Assembly: GCA_002333125.1 (NCBI GenBank)
Contig: DDBM01000045.1
Coordinates: forward strand, 1 to 6,967
Source of the DNA: Moraxellaceae bacterium UBA2032
Lineage (GTDB): Bacteria; Pseudomonadota; Gammaproteobacteria; Pseudomonadales; Moraxellaceae
Direction: 5' to 3'
Length of the DNA stretch: 6,967 nucleotides
Of the stretch, positions 1 to 6,734 are shown in pieces. A program made the translations under genes and the position numbers. A model generated the notes under the pieces. That model worked only from the letters and a program-made list of their open reading frames with translations. It searched no databases and was not told where the DNA came from. How positions within the stretch are numbered: position 1 is the first letter of the stretch; every line of letters starts with the position of its first letter.

Positions 1-446
1 CCTGTTAAGAGTCTAAAAAATTGAGTAATGTAATGCACCCCGACTAGGTTTCGTGGTGCAACAGGCCAAAAATCTTTAAGGGTTAAGGTAAAATCAAAAT
101 AATCTTTTTGGTCATCTCGTTTACGAAAATAAGGCACATCTTGGCGTTTAGGTTTATCGCCAAAAATATGATCCCAATCGGCTGCTAAAACTTGTTTCTC
201 CATTTCTTGTGGCGACATACCTGTGGCGGCAGCCCCCCCTACAATCGCACCCATGCTCGTACCAACGATACAGTCCACAGGCACTCGCGCATCTTGTAAT
301 ACTTTTAACACACCAATATGCGCAATACCTCGTGCGCCACCACCCGATAACACCAAGGCGATTTTAGGACGCTCAGCTGCTTGAGCAAACGCACTTACTA
401 GAAAGAAAGCACTCAATAACACCTTTTTTACACTAATTGATTTCAT
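1..446 (-). CDS. Patatin-like phospholipase, exported (partial, 3' end beyond the window)
   Basis: The reading frame opens with ATG at 446-444 and stays open to the left edge, giving about 148 residues without a stop. It begins with a likely Sec signal peptide: KK near the N-terminus, a hydrophobic stretch at about residues 9-20, and a probable cleavage site after AQA (residue 23). The patatin fold follows at once. GGGARG at 35-40 is the oxyanion-hole glycine loop and GTSMG at 62-66 carries the nucleophile Ser64. The catalytic Asp of the Ser-Asp dyad (usually in a DGG/DGA motif) should lie in the missing part. Members of this family (RssA/NTE-like) hydrolyse acyl esters of phospholipids. The signal peptide places this one in the periplasm or outer membrane, and some such proteins carry a C-terminal barrel, which cannot be judged here. 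A good Shine-Dalgarno AAGGAG (454-459) lies 7 nt before the ATG and supports this start. The natural substrate is unknown. Confidence 0.93.
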   Translation of the reverse strand, partial: MKSISVKKVLLSAFFLVSAFAQAAERPKIALVLSGGGARGIAHIGVLKVLQDARVPVDCIVGTSMGAIVGGAAATGMSPQEMEKQVLAADWDHIFGDKPKRQDVPYFRKRDDQKDYFDFTLTLKDFWPVAPRNLVGVHYITQFFRLLT

Positions 447-471
447 CTTTAGGCTCCTTATGCACTTTTCT

Positions 472-541
472 CCCTCACCCCAGCCCTCTCCCATAGGGCG
501 AGGGAGTTCTCTCTCCCTATGGGAGAGAGTTAGAGTGAGGG
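472..541. repeat. REP/MITE-like palindromic element
   Basis: Two 27-nt arms, 472-498 and 515-541, are inverted copies matching at 23 of 27 positions, separated by a 16-nt purine/pyrimidine-biased loop. The arm ends CCCTCAC and GTGAGGG and the CTCTCCCATAGGG core resemble the CCCTCACCCC...CTCTCCC palindromes scattered through many proteobacterial genomes; this is recognition by eye, not a database match. Three of the four mismatches become G-U pairs in RNA made from the minus strand, the direction of both flanking genes, but only one does in plus-strand RNA. The element begins 12 bp upstream of the patatin gene's Shine-Dalgarno. No target-site duplication is evident. Confidence 0.8.
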
Positions 542-552
542 TTTTTATAGAC

Positions 553-582
553 AAAAAATTAGGGCTACAGTAGCCCTAATTT
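553..582 (-). terminator. Intrinsic terminator of the KAS III gene
   Basis: A perfect 12-bp inverted repeat (556-567 and 571-582, loop CAG) forms a stem with a GGGCTA/TAGCCC core. On the minus strand it is followed directly by a run of six T (complement of 553-558). It lies 25 nt beyond the stop codon of the KAS III gene. The plus-strand side is also T-rich, so it could work in both directions, but no plus-strand gene is seen to its left. Confidence 0.88.
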
Positions 583-606
583 CTTTTATTGTGGTCAATT
601 TAAAAC

Positions 607-1728
607 TTAACGCTTTTTGACAATCACACTACCAATTGAATAACCTGCACCAAAGGAGCAAATAACACCGACATCACCCGAGGCCAAATCTTGATTATGC
701 AAATGAAAGGCAATAATCGAACCTGCGGAACTGGTATTAGCATAAGTATCTAAAATAGTAGGTGACTCTTCAGGGCTTGGGTCGCGGTCTAATACTTTAC
801 GTGCAATTAAAGCATTCATATTGCTGTTAGCTTGATGCAACCACATGCGCTTTAATTGACTGGCTTGTAAATCTAACTCACCCAAATGTTGGGTAATTTG
901 CTCGGCCACCATTGGACAAACTTCTTTAAAAACTTTACGACCTTCTTGACGGAACAATTTGTCACGTTTACCCACACCTTCTTCATCACAACGGTTTAAA
1001 AAACCAAAATTATTACGAATGTTATTTGAAAATTGGGTTTGTAATTTAGTGCCAATAACTTCCCATGCTTGTGGGTTGGTACAGGTTTCTTCGGATTCTA
1101 AAATAACCGTAGTACACACATCACCAAAAATAAAATGGCAATCGCGGTCACGCCATTCTAAATGACCAGAGCAAATTTCGGGGTTAACCATCAATACGCA
1201 TTTGGCTGAACCACTACGAATCATATCAGCAGCCGTTTGCAAACCAAAGGTTGCCGACGAACACGCTACATTCATGTCAAAGGCAAAACCTTTTGCGCCA
1301 ATCGCATTTTGAATCTCGATAGACATGGCAGGATAGGCGCGCTGCATATTAGAGCAAGCCACAATCACCGCGTCGATGTCTGCGCCTGTTTTTCCTGCTT
1401 TAGCTAAAGCTTCTTGTACTGCTTTAACCGCCATTTCGCATTGTAAAGATTGCTCGTCATCACTACGGTCAGCAATAATAGGATACATACGGTGTGGGTC
1501 TAAAATACCCGCTTTGTTAATCACATAACGCGATTTAATACCCGATGCTTTTTCGATAAATTCAGGAAAAGATGTTTTTAATGCACTCACGTCACCACGT
1601 TCAATGGCTTGTGCATTGTTAGTATTAAATAATTCTACATAAGCATTAAAGGAATCCATTAACTCTTCATTAGTAATACTTTCTTGGGGAGTAAACAAAC
1701 CAGTCCCACTAATTACAACCTTTTTCAT
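607..1728 (-). CDS. Beta-ketoacyl-ACP synthase III (FabH-like, stand-alone)
   Basis: This 373-residue thiolase-fold condensing enzyme would join an acyl-CoA or acyl-ACP primer to malonyl-ACP by Claisen condensation in the cytoplasm. The KAS III triad is visible: Cys156 in NVACSSATFG, His298 in WLHQANSNMN and Asn331 in YANTSSAG. The typical glycine-rich C-terminus GAGYSIGSVIV is at about 360-370. It is some 55 residues longer than E. coli FabH. By eye, the extra length falls mainly at about residues 28-53 and 72-92, before the equivalents of FabH's primer-entry region. It does not sit among fab genes (no fabD, fabG or acpP nearby), so it may be an accessory KAS III with a different primer preference rather than the main initiation enzyme; that is inference. 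The start has a modest GAGA Shine-Dalgarno 7 nt upstream. It ends in a strong terminator. I give no gene symbol because the substrate cannot be read from sequence. Confidence 0.92.
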   Translation of the reverse strand: MKKVVISGTGLFTPQESITNEELMDSFNAYVELFNTNNAQAIERGDVSALKTSFPEFIEKASGIKSRYVINKAGILDPHRMYPIIADRSDDEQSLQCEMAVKAVQEALAKAGKTGADIDAVIVACSNMQRAYPAMSIEIQNAIGAKGFAFDMNVACSSATFGLQTAADMIRSGSAKCVLMVNPEICSGHLEWRDRDCHFIFGDVCTTVILESEETCTNPQAWEVIGTKLQTQFSNNIRNNFGFLNRCDEEGVGKRDKLFRQEGRKVFKEVCPMVAEQITQHLGELDLQASQLKRMWLHQANSNMNALIARKVLDRDPSPEESPTILDTYANTSSAGSIIAFHLHNQDLASGDVGVICSFGAGYSIGSVIVKKR

Positions 1729-1750
1729 AATAGATTCTCATCCAAAAGCT

Positions 1751-1816
1751 GGGGCATTTATTGTTATATTAACAACGATGAATGCTTAACCCTAAATTTA
1801 AAGTGAATAATGCCCC
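1751..1816. repeat. Nested inverted repeats upstream of the KAS III gene
   Basis: An outer pair GGGGCATT (1751-1758) and AATGCCCC (1809-1816) encloses a tighter dyad, TTGTTA (1761-1766) and TAACAA (1770-1775) with a 3-nt spacer. They lie 23-88 bp upstream of the KAS III start codon. They could form leader structure or a protein-binding site. The outer arms are 50 nt apart, so chance is possible. No T-run follows either one, so they are not terminators. Confidence 0.35.
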
Positions 1817-1817
1817 G

Positions 1818-1846
1818 ATTCTACCCTGTTATGATGAATATATTCA
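1818..1846 (-). promoter_or_regulatory. Tentative promoter of the KAS III gene
   Basis: Reading the minus strand, TAGAAT (complement of 1818-1823) matches the sigma70 -10 consensus at five of six positions. The hexamer 17 bp further upstream, TGAATA (1841-1846), matches the -35 consensus at only three of six. Transcription would start near 1811, leaving a leader of about 83 nt. The weak -35 lies inside the 1833-1848 palindrome, which would fit an activator- or repressor-controlled promoter. Confidence is low because AT-rich DNA yields such matches easily. Confidence 0.3.
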
Positions 1847-1848
1847 TC
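1833..1848. promoter_or_regulatory. 16-bp perfect palindrome, candidate operator
   Basis: GATGAATA followed by its exact reverse complement TATTCATC forms an uninterrupted dyad, which is the usual shape of a site for a homodimeric regulator. It lies 105-120 bp upstream of the KAS III start codon and 48 bp beyond the hrpA stop. It is not followed by a T-run, so it is a poor terminator for hrpA. The regulator is unknown and no regulator gene is visible in the window. Confidence 0.4.
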
Positions 1849-1895
1849 TCCAAGCTGACAAAAACTTGTATTTATCGGCCAATTACATATAAATT

Positions 1896-4800
1896 TTAAG
1901 GTAATTGCTGCCATAACTTATTTAAACGCTCTTTTGAGATAGGTACAGCCGTTTTCATAGGTTGCGAAAACAACGAAATTCGATACTCTTCTAATAACCA
2001 GCGATAATCTTCTACAGGCTGCATATTGATACTACGCGCCAAATAATCAGTACGTTTTTGCTGATATTGCTGCCAACGCTTTTGTATATCGGCACAGGCC
2101 AATACATCACGATTAAGATTGTTAGGTAGTCGCTCTAAACGCACCTGTAAGGCTTTTAAATAACGCGAATATTCTTGCCAATGCTTAGGTTCAATCTCGG
2201 CTAAAAACTGGCTCGGCTTAAACTCAATTAATTGTTGATTTATATCGGCAATAGACTGGTCAAAAATCGATTGTTTAAAATTGCCTAAGTGTTTATTAAC
2301 CTCACGCCATGCTTTAAATATCTCACTGGCCAATTTTAAGACTTGCTGCCCTTCGCCTAATAACAAGCCACGTTTTTGTTGCAATAGGGCATTAAACTCA
2401 GGGAGTGTATATATTAGAGCTGTGCCAAATAAACGCTTAAAAACCGCCTGCACAAACTGATGCTCTAACTGTGATTTATTACCATAAGGCGAAAAGTCTA
2501 CCGCTAACGTAGGTGTAATAATCTTTTTGAGTAATTTAACTTCGCTACTACACACTTTTTGCCATAAGGCCATCGTGCCACGTTGATGTTCTTGTTGGGC
2601 TAAACTTTGACTAGGTAGATATTGCAGTGTTACGCCCTGCTCTTGCAGCACTAAAGCGGCATAACTGCGCGTGGGTAATCCTGCCACTTTTTTCTCGATA
2701 ATCGGCACAATTTGGGCAGGAAACTCCGTTAATACCTGATTGCTGGGCAATACCGCTAACGCAACTTGTTGACTAGAAAACTGTATTTTAAGCGCGGCTA
2801 AGTCTCGACCTGTTGCTAAGACCTTTCCTTTATTATCAACCACTTCGATATTAAACTTACAGTAAAGTGCTAAGTTATTTTCGCTTTCTTGCCAGTCTTG
2901 AGGTGTAATGCGTAGCCCACGTGGTTGCAATAATTGATTTAAAACCTGCGTTAAACTTTGGCTCGCATGAGTGAGTGGTAAATCGGGTAAAAGTCGTTTA
3001 ACGGTATCAGGCACAGGCACTAATTGACGACGAATTGCTTTGGGTAAGGCTTTTAATAAAGCTTCGACTTTATCGGCCAATAACGACGGAATTAACCACG
3101 ACAAAGCCGCTTCATTAATTTGGGTTAACACCGCATGAGGAATGGTAATAGTCACACCATCATCTTTGGCACTAGGGTCAAATTTATAACGTAAGGGTAA
3201 CACCAAACCCGCAATCGCAATGTTGTCTGGATATTCAGCCACACACACATCGTCCTCTTGTGCCATTAATACATCGGGGTCACAAAACAAAATTTGTGGA
3301 TTTTGACGTTCGGCTTCTCTACGCCAACCTTCAAAAGTACGTACGTTAGCTACTGTTGGTGGAATGATATTGGCATAAAATTGATATAACACCTCATCAT
3401 CAACCAAAATATCTTTGCGGCGTAATTTGTCTTCAATATCAACAATATCTTGCACTAAGTTAAGGTTGTGAGTAAAAAACTCGGCTTTTAAGTTCACATC
3501 ACCTTCGACCAAAGCGCGACGTATAAAAATCTCATGCGCTTCTTGAGCATTCACAGTTTCATAATTTAATTTACGCTTTGGATTGATAATCAAACCAAAC
3601 AACGAGATTTGTTCATAGGCCATGACCTTGCCTACGCCCTTCTCCCAATGCGGCTCATAAACATGACTTTTTAATAAATGTTTAGCTTCTTGCTCAATCC
3701 ATTCGGGTTCAATTTTGGCATTGGTGCGTAAAAACACTTGGCTGGTTTCGACAATTTCGGCAGCCATTAACCATGCCACCCCTTTTTTGTTTAACACGGA
3801 GGCAGGAAATATTTTGGCTTTTTGATTACGCGCTGCCAAATACTCTTTGTCATCATTTTTGTGGGCAATAGACGACAACAAACCTGTTAATAAGGCTCGA
3901 TGTAAAACTTCATATTTTGCAGGTTGTGCTTGACGTTGTAAGCCTAAGTCTTTGCATACAATCAATAATTGATGATGCGTCTCGCGCCATTCCCGCATAC
4001 GCAAATACGACATAAAATGGCTTTTTGCCCATTGTTTACGTTGGTTTTCGCTTAAGTCACTGCGCGTGACTTCATAACTTTGCCATAATTTAACGTAAAA
4101 CAAAAAGTCGGATTCTTTGTCTTTAAATAAAGCGTGTTTTTGGTCGGCCTGCATTTGTTTTTCGGGCGGACGCTCACGTGGGTCTTGGCTACTAATGGCA
4201 CTCACAATAATAAGCATTTCTTCTAAACAACCACTATGTGCGCCTGCAATTAACATCCGCGCCAATCTAGGGTCTAAAGGAAAACGGCTTAACTGTTGCC
4301 CTAAAGCGGTAATTTTTTGCTGTTTATCGAGTGCGCCCAACTCTTCTAAAACACGCAAACCGTCATTTACAAAACGGCTATCGGGAGGCTCAACAAAAGG
4401 AAAATCTGCAATATCACCCAAGCCCAAGGCGTGCATTTGCAAAATAACCGCCGCTAAATGGGTACGACGAATTTCTGGCTCGGTAAACTCAGGGCGGCTT
4501 AAAAAATCCGCTTCGCTATACAAACGAATACATACACCTGCGGCAATCCGTCCACAACGACCTTTACGTTGATTGGCGGCGGCTTGTGATACTGCTTCTA
4601 TAGGCAAACGCTGTACCCTTGAGCGATAAGAATAACGACTAATACGCGCAAAACCACTATCAATCACATAATGGATATTAGGCACAGTGAGTGAAGTTTC
4701 GGCTACGTTAGTGGCAATAATAATACGCCGACCTTTGCCTGTTGGATGAAAAATCTTTTGCTGCTCATTTAACGACAAACGCGCATATAAGGGCAATATT

Positions 4801-5783
4801 TCGGTATGCGGTGGGCCAAATTTGCGTAAGGTATCGGCCAATTCTCGAATCTCGCGCTCGGTACTGGCAAAAACCAAAATATCACCATGACCGATTCTGC
4901 CTTTGCTGCGTGAATGCTCAACACACTCTTCTACGGCATTAACAATGGCGCGTGGCAAGGCTTCTTCGAGTGCTTCAAAGGCTTCATCTTCATCAGAATT
5001 GACCGTTTCACTGCTAATGGGGCGATATAACACCTCAACAGGATAGGTGCGGCCTTCTACCTGAATAATCGGAGCATCACTAAAATGACGGCTAAAACGC
5101 CCTACATCGAGGGTGGCAGAGGTAATAATGACTTTTAAATCGGGGCGTTTTGGTAATAATTGGCGCAAATAGCCTAATAAAAAATCAATATTTAAACTGC
5201 GCTCGTGGGCTTCATCAATAATTAAAGTATCGTAGGCATTTAAATAACGGTCATTAGACAATTCGGCTAATAAAATACCGTCGGTCATTAATTTAACGTA
5301 ACCTTCGGGCTTAAACGCTTCATTAAAACGAACTTTATAACCAACCACCTCACCCAACGGTGAGTTTACTTCTTCGGCAATACGCGCAGCTACACTACGT
5401 GCGGCTAAACGACGCGGTTGTGTGTGGCCAATCCAACCATAAACACCACGCCCTGCTAATAAACATAATTTAGGTAATTGAGTGGTTTTGCCTGAGCCTG
5501 TTTCGCCCGCTAAAACAACAACTTGATGATTTTTAATGGCTTCAATAATTTCGTTAGCACGCTGACTAACAGGTAAGTCTTCATTTAATTGTAAGGCAGG
5601 TACATTTTGTTGACGTTGCTGTGCCTGTTGCTGTGACTGGTGCAAACTTTGCTGTAATTGTTGCTCGGCTTGTTGACGTTGTTCATTGGGCAAGTTGCGT
5701 AAACGCTGCCACCGCCCAATAAAACGTGGACGGTCTTGCGTTAACGATAAATTAACGGCACTAAAAAAGTCGGTTTTGTGCAT
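1896..5783 (-). CDS. hrpA: ATP-dependent RNA helicase HrpA (DEAH box)
   Basis: The product has 1295 residues, close to the roughly 1300 of E. coli HrpA. Helicase motifs appear in order: Walker A GETGSGKT (93-100), DEAH (190-193), SAT (222-224), motif V ATNVAETSLTVP (about 357-368) and motif VI QRKGRCGR (405-412). The helicase-associated (winged-helix/ratchet) region follows at about 445-535, an OB-like segment at about 620-700, then the long HrpA-specific C-terminal part (DUF3418 type) ending in a conserved-looking WLLEEYRISLFSQ stretch. In E. coli HrpA has been linked to mRNA processing and, more recently, to splitting stalled or collided ribosomes. The N-terminus holds an unusually glutamine-rich stretch at 35-59 (15 Gln in 25 residues). 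The ATG at 5783 is fixed by an in-frame TAG three codons upstream. No Shine-Dalgarno is visible. It lies 88 bp downstream of rpiA on the same strand, and no clear intrinsic terminator follows it. Confidence 0.97.
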   Translation of the reverse strand: MHKTDFFSAVNLSLTQDRPRFIGRWQRLRNLPNEQRQQAEQQLQQSLHQSQQQAQQRQQNVPALQLNEDLPVSQRANEIIEAIKNHQVVVLAGETGSGKTTQLPKLCLLAGRGVYGWIGHTQPRRLAARSVAARIAEEVNSPLGEVVGYKVRFNEAFKPEGYVKLMTDGILLAELSNDRYLNAYDTLIIDEAHERSLNIDFLLGYLRQLLPKRPDLKVIITSATLDVGRFSRHFSDAPIIQVEGRTYPVEVLYRPISSETVNSDEDEAFEALEEALPRAIVNAVEECVEHSRSKGRIGHGDILVFASTEREIRELADTLRKFGPPHTEILPLYARLSLNEQQKIFHPTGKGRRIIIATNVAETSLTVPNIHYVIDSGFARISRYSYRSRVQRLPIEAVSQAAANQRKGRCGRIAAGVCIRLYSEADFLSRPEFTEPEIRRTHLAAVILQMHALGLGDIADFPFVEPPDSRFVNDGLRVLEELGALDKQQKITALGQQLSRFPLDPRLARMLIAGAHSGCLEEMLIIVSAISSQDPRERPPEKQMQADQKHALFKDKESDFLFYVKLWQSYEVTRSDLSENQRKQWAKSHFMSYLRMREWRETHHQLLIVCKDLGLQRQAQPAKYEVLHRALLTGLLSSIAHKNDDKEYLAARNQKAKIFPASVLNKKGVAWLMAAEIVETSQVFLRTNAKIEPEWIEQEAKHLLKSHVYEPHWEKGVGKVMAYEQISLFGLIINPKRKLNYETVNAQEAHEIFIRRALVEGDVNLKAEFFTHNLNLVQDIVDIEDKLRRKDILVDDEVLYQFYANIIPPTVANVRTFEGWRREAERQNPQILFCDPDVLMAQEDDVCVAEYPDNIAIAGLVLPLRYKFDPSAKDDGVTITIPHAVLTQINEAALSWLIPSLLADKVEALLKALPKAIRRQLVPVPDTVKRLLPDLPLTHASQSLTQVLNQLLQPRGLRITPQDWQESENNLALYCKFNIEVVDNKGKVLATGRDLAALKIQFSSQQVALAVLPSNQVLTEFPAQIVPIIEKKVAGLPTRSYAALVLQEQGVTLQYLPSQSLAQQEHQRGTMALWQKVCSSEVKLLKKIITPTLAVDFSPYGNKSQLEHQFVQAVFKRLFGTALIYTLPEFNALLQQKRGLLLGEGQQVLKLASEIFKAWREVNKHLGNFKQSIFDQSIADINQQLIEFKPSQFLAEIEPKHWQEYSRYLKALQVRLERLPNNLNRDVLACADIQKRWQQYQQKRTDYLARSINMQPVEDYRWLLEEYRISLFSQPMKTAVPISKERLNKLWQQLP

Positions 5784-5806
5784 AAGAGGCTAGGCTAAAA
5801 AGCGTA

Positions 5807-5836
5807 ATTCTAACGGATTTAAGCTCACGAGGTAAA
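5807..5836 (-). promoter_or_regulatory. Tentative hrpA promoter
   Basis: On the minus strand, TTTACC (5831-5836, four of six -35 positions) and TAGAAT (5807-5812, five of six -10 positions) are 18 bp apart. Transcription would start about 17-20 nt before the hrpA ATG. No convincing terminator separates rpiA from hrpA, so read-through from rpiA is also possible. Confidence 0.4.
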
Positions 5837-5871
5837 ATTATTAACCCCTTAGCCAAACTTAACACATCATT

Positions 5872-6534
5872 TTATGGTTTTAAAATCGTCTGTACGCCAT
5901 CTTTGCCGCCCACTAACAACACATCCGCTCCACGCTTGGCAAATAAACCATTGGTAACTACACCCACAATTTGATTTAGCGTTAGTTCTAACTCAATCGG
6001 ATTAACAATACTTAAATTATAGGCATCTAAAATCACATTGCCGTTGTCAGTCACAAAACCTTGACGATAGACGGGGCTTCCACCCAATTTGACTAACTCC
6101 CGCGCCACATAAGAACGCGCCATCGGAATCACTTCGATAGGCAATGGAAAGTTACCTAACACATCAACTTGTTTACTGCTGTCGGCAATACACACAACTT
6201 TTTTGGCCACTGCCGCCACAATTTTTTCGCGTGTTAACGCACCGCCACCACCTTTAATCATATGTAAATATGGGTTGATTTCGTCTGCACCATCTACATA
6301 CACACTTAGATTATCAACCGAATTTAAATCAACCACTTCAATACCTAACTTGTGCAAACGCTCGGCTGTTGCTTTAGAACTGGCCACCGCCGCAGGAATA
6401 TGTTGTTTAATTGACGCTAAAGCATCAATAAAAAAATTGGCTGTTGAACCTGTTCCTACGCCTAAAATTTCGTCTTTTTCGACATAAGCCAATGCTGCTT
6501 CGGCAACAGCACGTTTAAGTTGGTCTTGAGTCAT
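5872..6534 (-). CDS. rpiA: Ribose-5-phosphate isomerase A
   Basis: RpiA interconverts ribose 5-phosphate and ribulose 5-phosphate in the non-oxidative pentose phosphate pathway, supplying ribose for nucleotides and histidine. The protein has 220 residues (E. coli 219). Key positions coincide with E. coli numbering: the phosphate-binding loop GTGSTA (27-32), Asp81 and Asp84 in VDGADEI, Lys94 opening KGGGGAL, the catalytic base Glu103 in TREKI, and Lys121. It is complete and appears functional. Shine-Dalgarno TGGAGA (6541-6546), with its GGAG 7 nt from the ATG, supports the start. The gene is divergent from ilvA, a pairing also known in Pseudomonas. Its likely promoter (-10 at 6665-6670) lies on the far side of a 98-bp palindromic element, so the mRNA leader probably contains that element. 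Confidence 0.98.
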   Translation of the reverse strand: MTQDQLKRAVAEAALAYVEKDEILGVGTGSTANFFIDALASIKQHIPAAVASSKATAERLHKLGIEVVDLNSVDNLSVYVDGADEINPYLHMIKGGGGALTREKIVAAVAKKVVCIADSSKQVDVLGNFPLPIEVIPMARSYVARELVKLGGSPVYRQGFVTDNGNVILDAYNLSIVNPIELELTLNQIVGVVTNGLFAKRGADVLLVGGKDGVQTILKP

Positions 6535-6555
6535 TATCTATCTCCAAAAATAATC

Positions 6556-6653
6556 AGGACTTACGCATTGCACCGCACACGCGAGTTTTGTGAACATAAA
6601 ACCATCCAGAATGGTTTCAATGTGAACAAATAAGCGATAACCGCGTGAGTCCT
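6556..6653. repeat. MITE-like element in the rpiA leader
   Basis: This 98-bp stretch is bounded by 11-bp terminal inverted repeats that match at 10 positions: AGGACTTACGC (6556-6566) and GCGTGAGTCCT (6643-6653). Inside is a 7-bp stem-loop, AAACCAT (6599-6605) and ATGGTTT (6611-6617), flanked by direct copies of TGTGAACA (6589-6596 and 6621-6628). It has no coding capacity. AAAATAA occurs at 6547-6553 and 6654-6660, a possible target-site duplication although the left copy is offset from the repeat by 2 bp. It looks like a non-autonomous element whose transposase would be encoded elsewhere; the source family cannot be assigned from this window. Confidence 0.72.
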
Positions 6654-6664
6654 AAAATAAGGCT

Positions 6665-6670
6665 ATTATA
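6665..6670 (-). promoter_or_regulatory. rpiA -10 element (consensus)
   Basis: The minus strand reads TATAAT, a perfect sigma70 -10 box. No good -35 lies at 16-18 bp: the hexamer at 17 bp is CAGTTA, two of six matches. The promoter may therefore need an activator or be weak. Transcription would start near 6658, just outside the MITE-like element, giving an rpiA leader of about 124 nt. Confidence 0.5.
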
Positions 6671-6672
6671 AC

Positions 6673-6701
6673 TTGTGAGATAGGCAATAACTGCCTAATA
6701 T
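6673..6701 (+). promoter_or_regulatory. Probable ilvA promoter
   Basis: TTGTGA (6673-6678, four of six -35 positions) and TAATAT (6696-6701, four of six -10 positions) have the ideal 17-bp spacing. The start would be near 6708 and the leader about 27 nt. That is too short for a leader-peptide attenuator of the ilvGMEDA kind, so any control should act at initiation. Confidence 0.5.
6681..6697. promoter_or_regulatory. Candidate operator TAGGCA-N5-TGCCTA
   Basis: A perfect 6+6 dyad with a 5-nt centre fills the spacer of the probable ilvA promoter and touches its -10. It also covers the expected -35 position of the opposing rpiA promoter. A repressor bound here could block both promoters, or one could be activated while the other is blocked. 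The binding protein is not known and the motif was not recognised. Confidence 0.45.
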
Positions 6702-6734
6702 GGTCGCTTTATTTTGCTTAAACTGAAAACAAAG

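Noticed and set aside
959..1165. 68-codon open frame on the plus strand
   Set aside because: It is antisense within the KAS III coding region and shows no protein features.
1833..1848. Palindrome as a terminator for hrpA
   Set aside because: No T-run follows on the minus strand and the stem is AT-rich, so an operator is more plausible than a terminator.
4117..4572. 151-codon open frame on the plus strand
   Set aside because: It lies wholly antisense to the conserved helicase and helicase-associated part of hrpA, has no recognisable domain or ribosome site, and has a composition typical of a reverse-strand shadow.
1873..4841. TATCGGCCAAT occurring three times, considered as an uptake or signal word
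   Set aside because: Two copies encode Leu-Ala-Asp in hrpA and only one is intergenic, which is consistent with chance and codon preference.
4742..4942. 66-codon open frame on the plus strand
   Set aside because: It is antisense within the hrpA helicase core, with no supporting signals.
6203..6487. 94-codon open frame on the plus strand
   Set aside because: It is antisense to the rpiA active-site region, whose conservation explains the open frame.
6556..6653. CRISPR array or riboswitch in the rpiA leader
   Set aside because: There is only one pair of 8-bp direct repeats and no regular spacers. The terminal inverted repeats fit a MITE-like element better than a riboswitch.
6702..6734. Attenuator or riboswitch before ilvA
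   Set aside because: The space between the probable promoter and the ATG is about 33 bp, with no leader peptide, no alternative stem-loops and no T-run.
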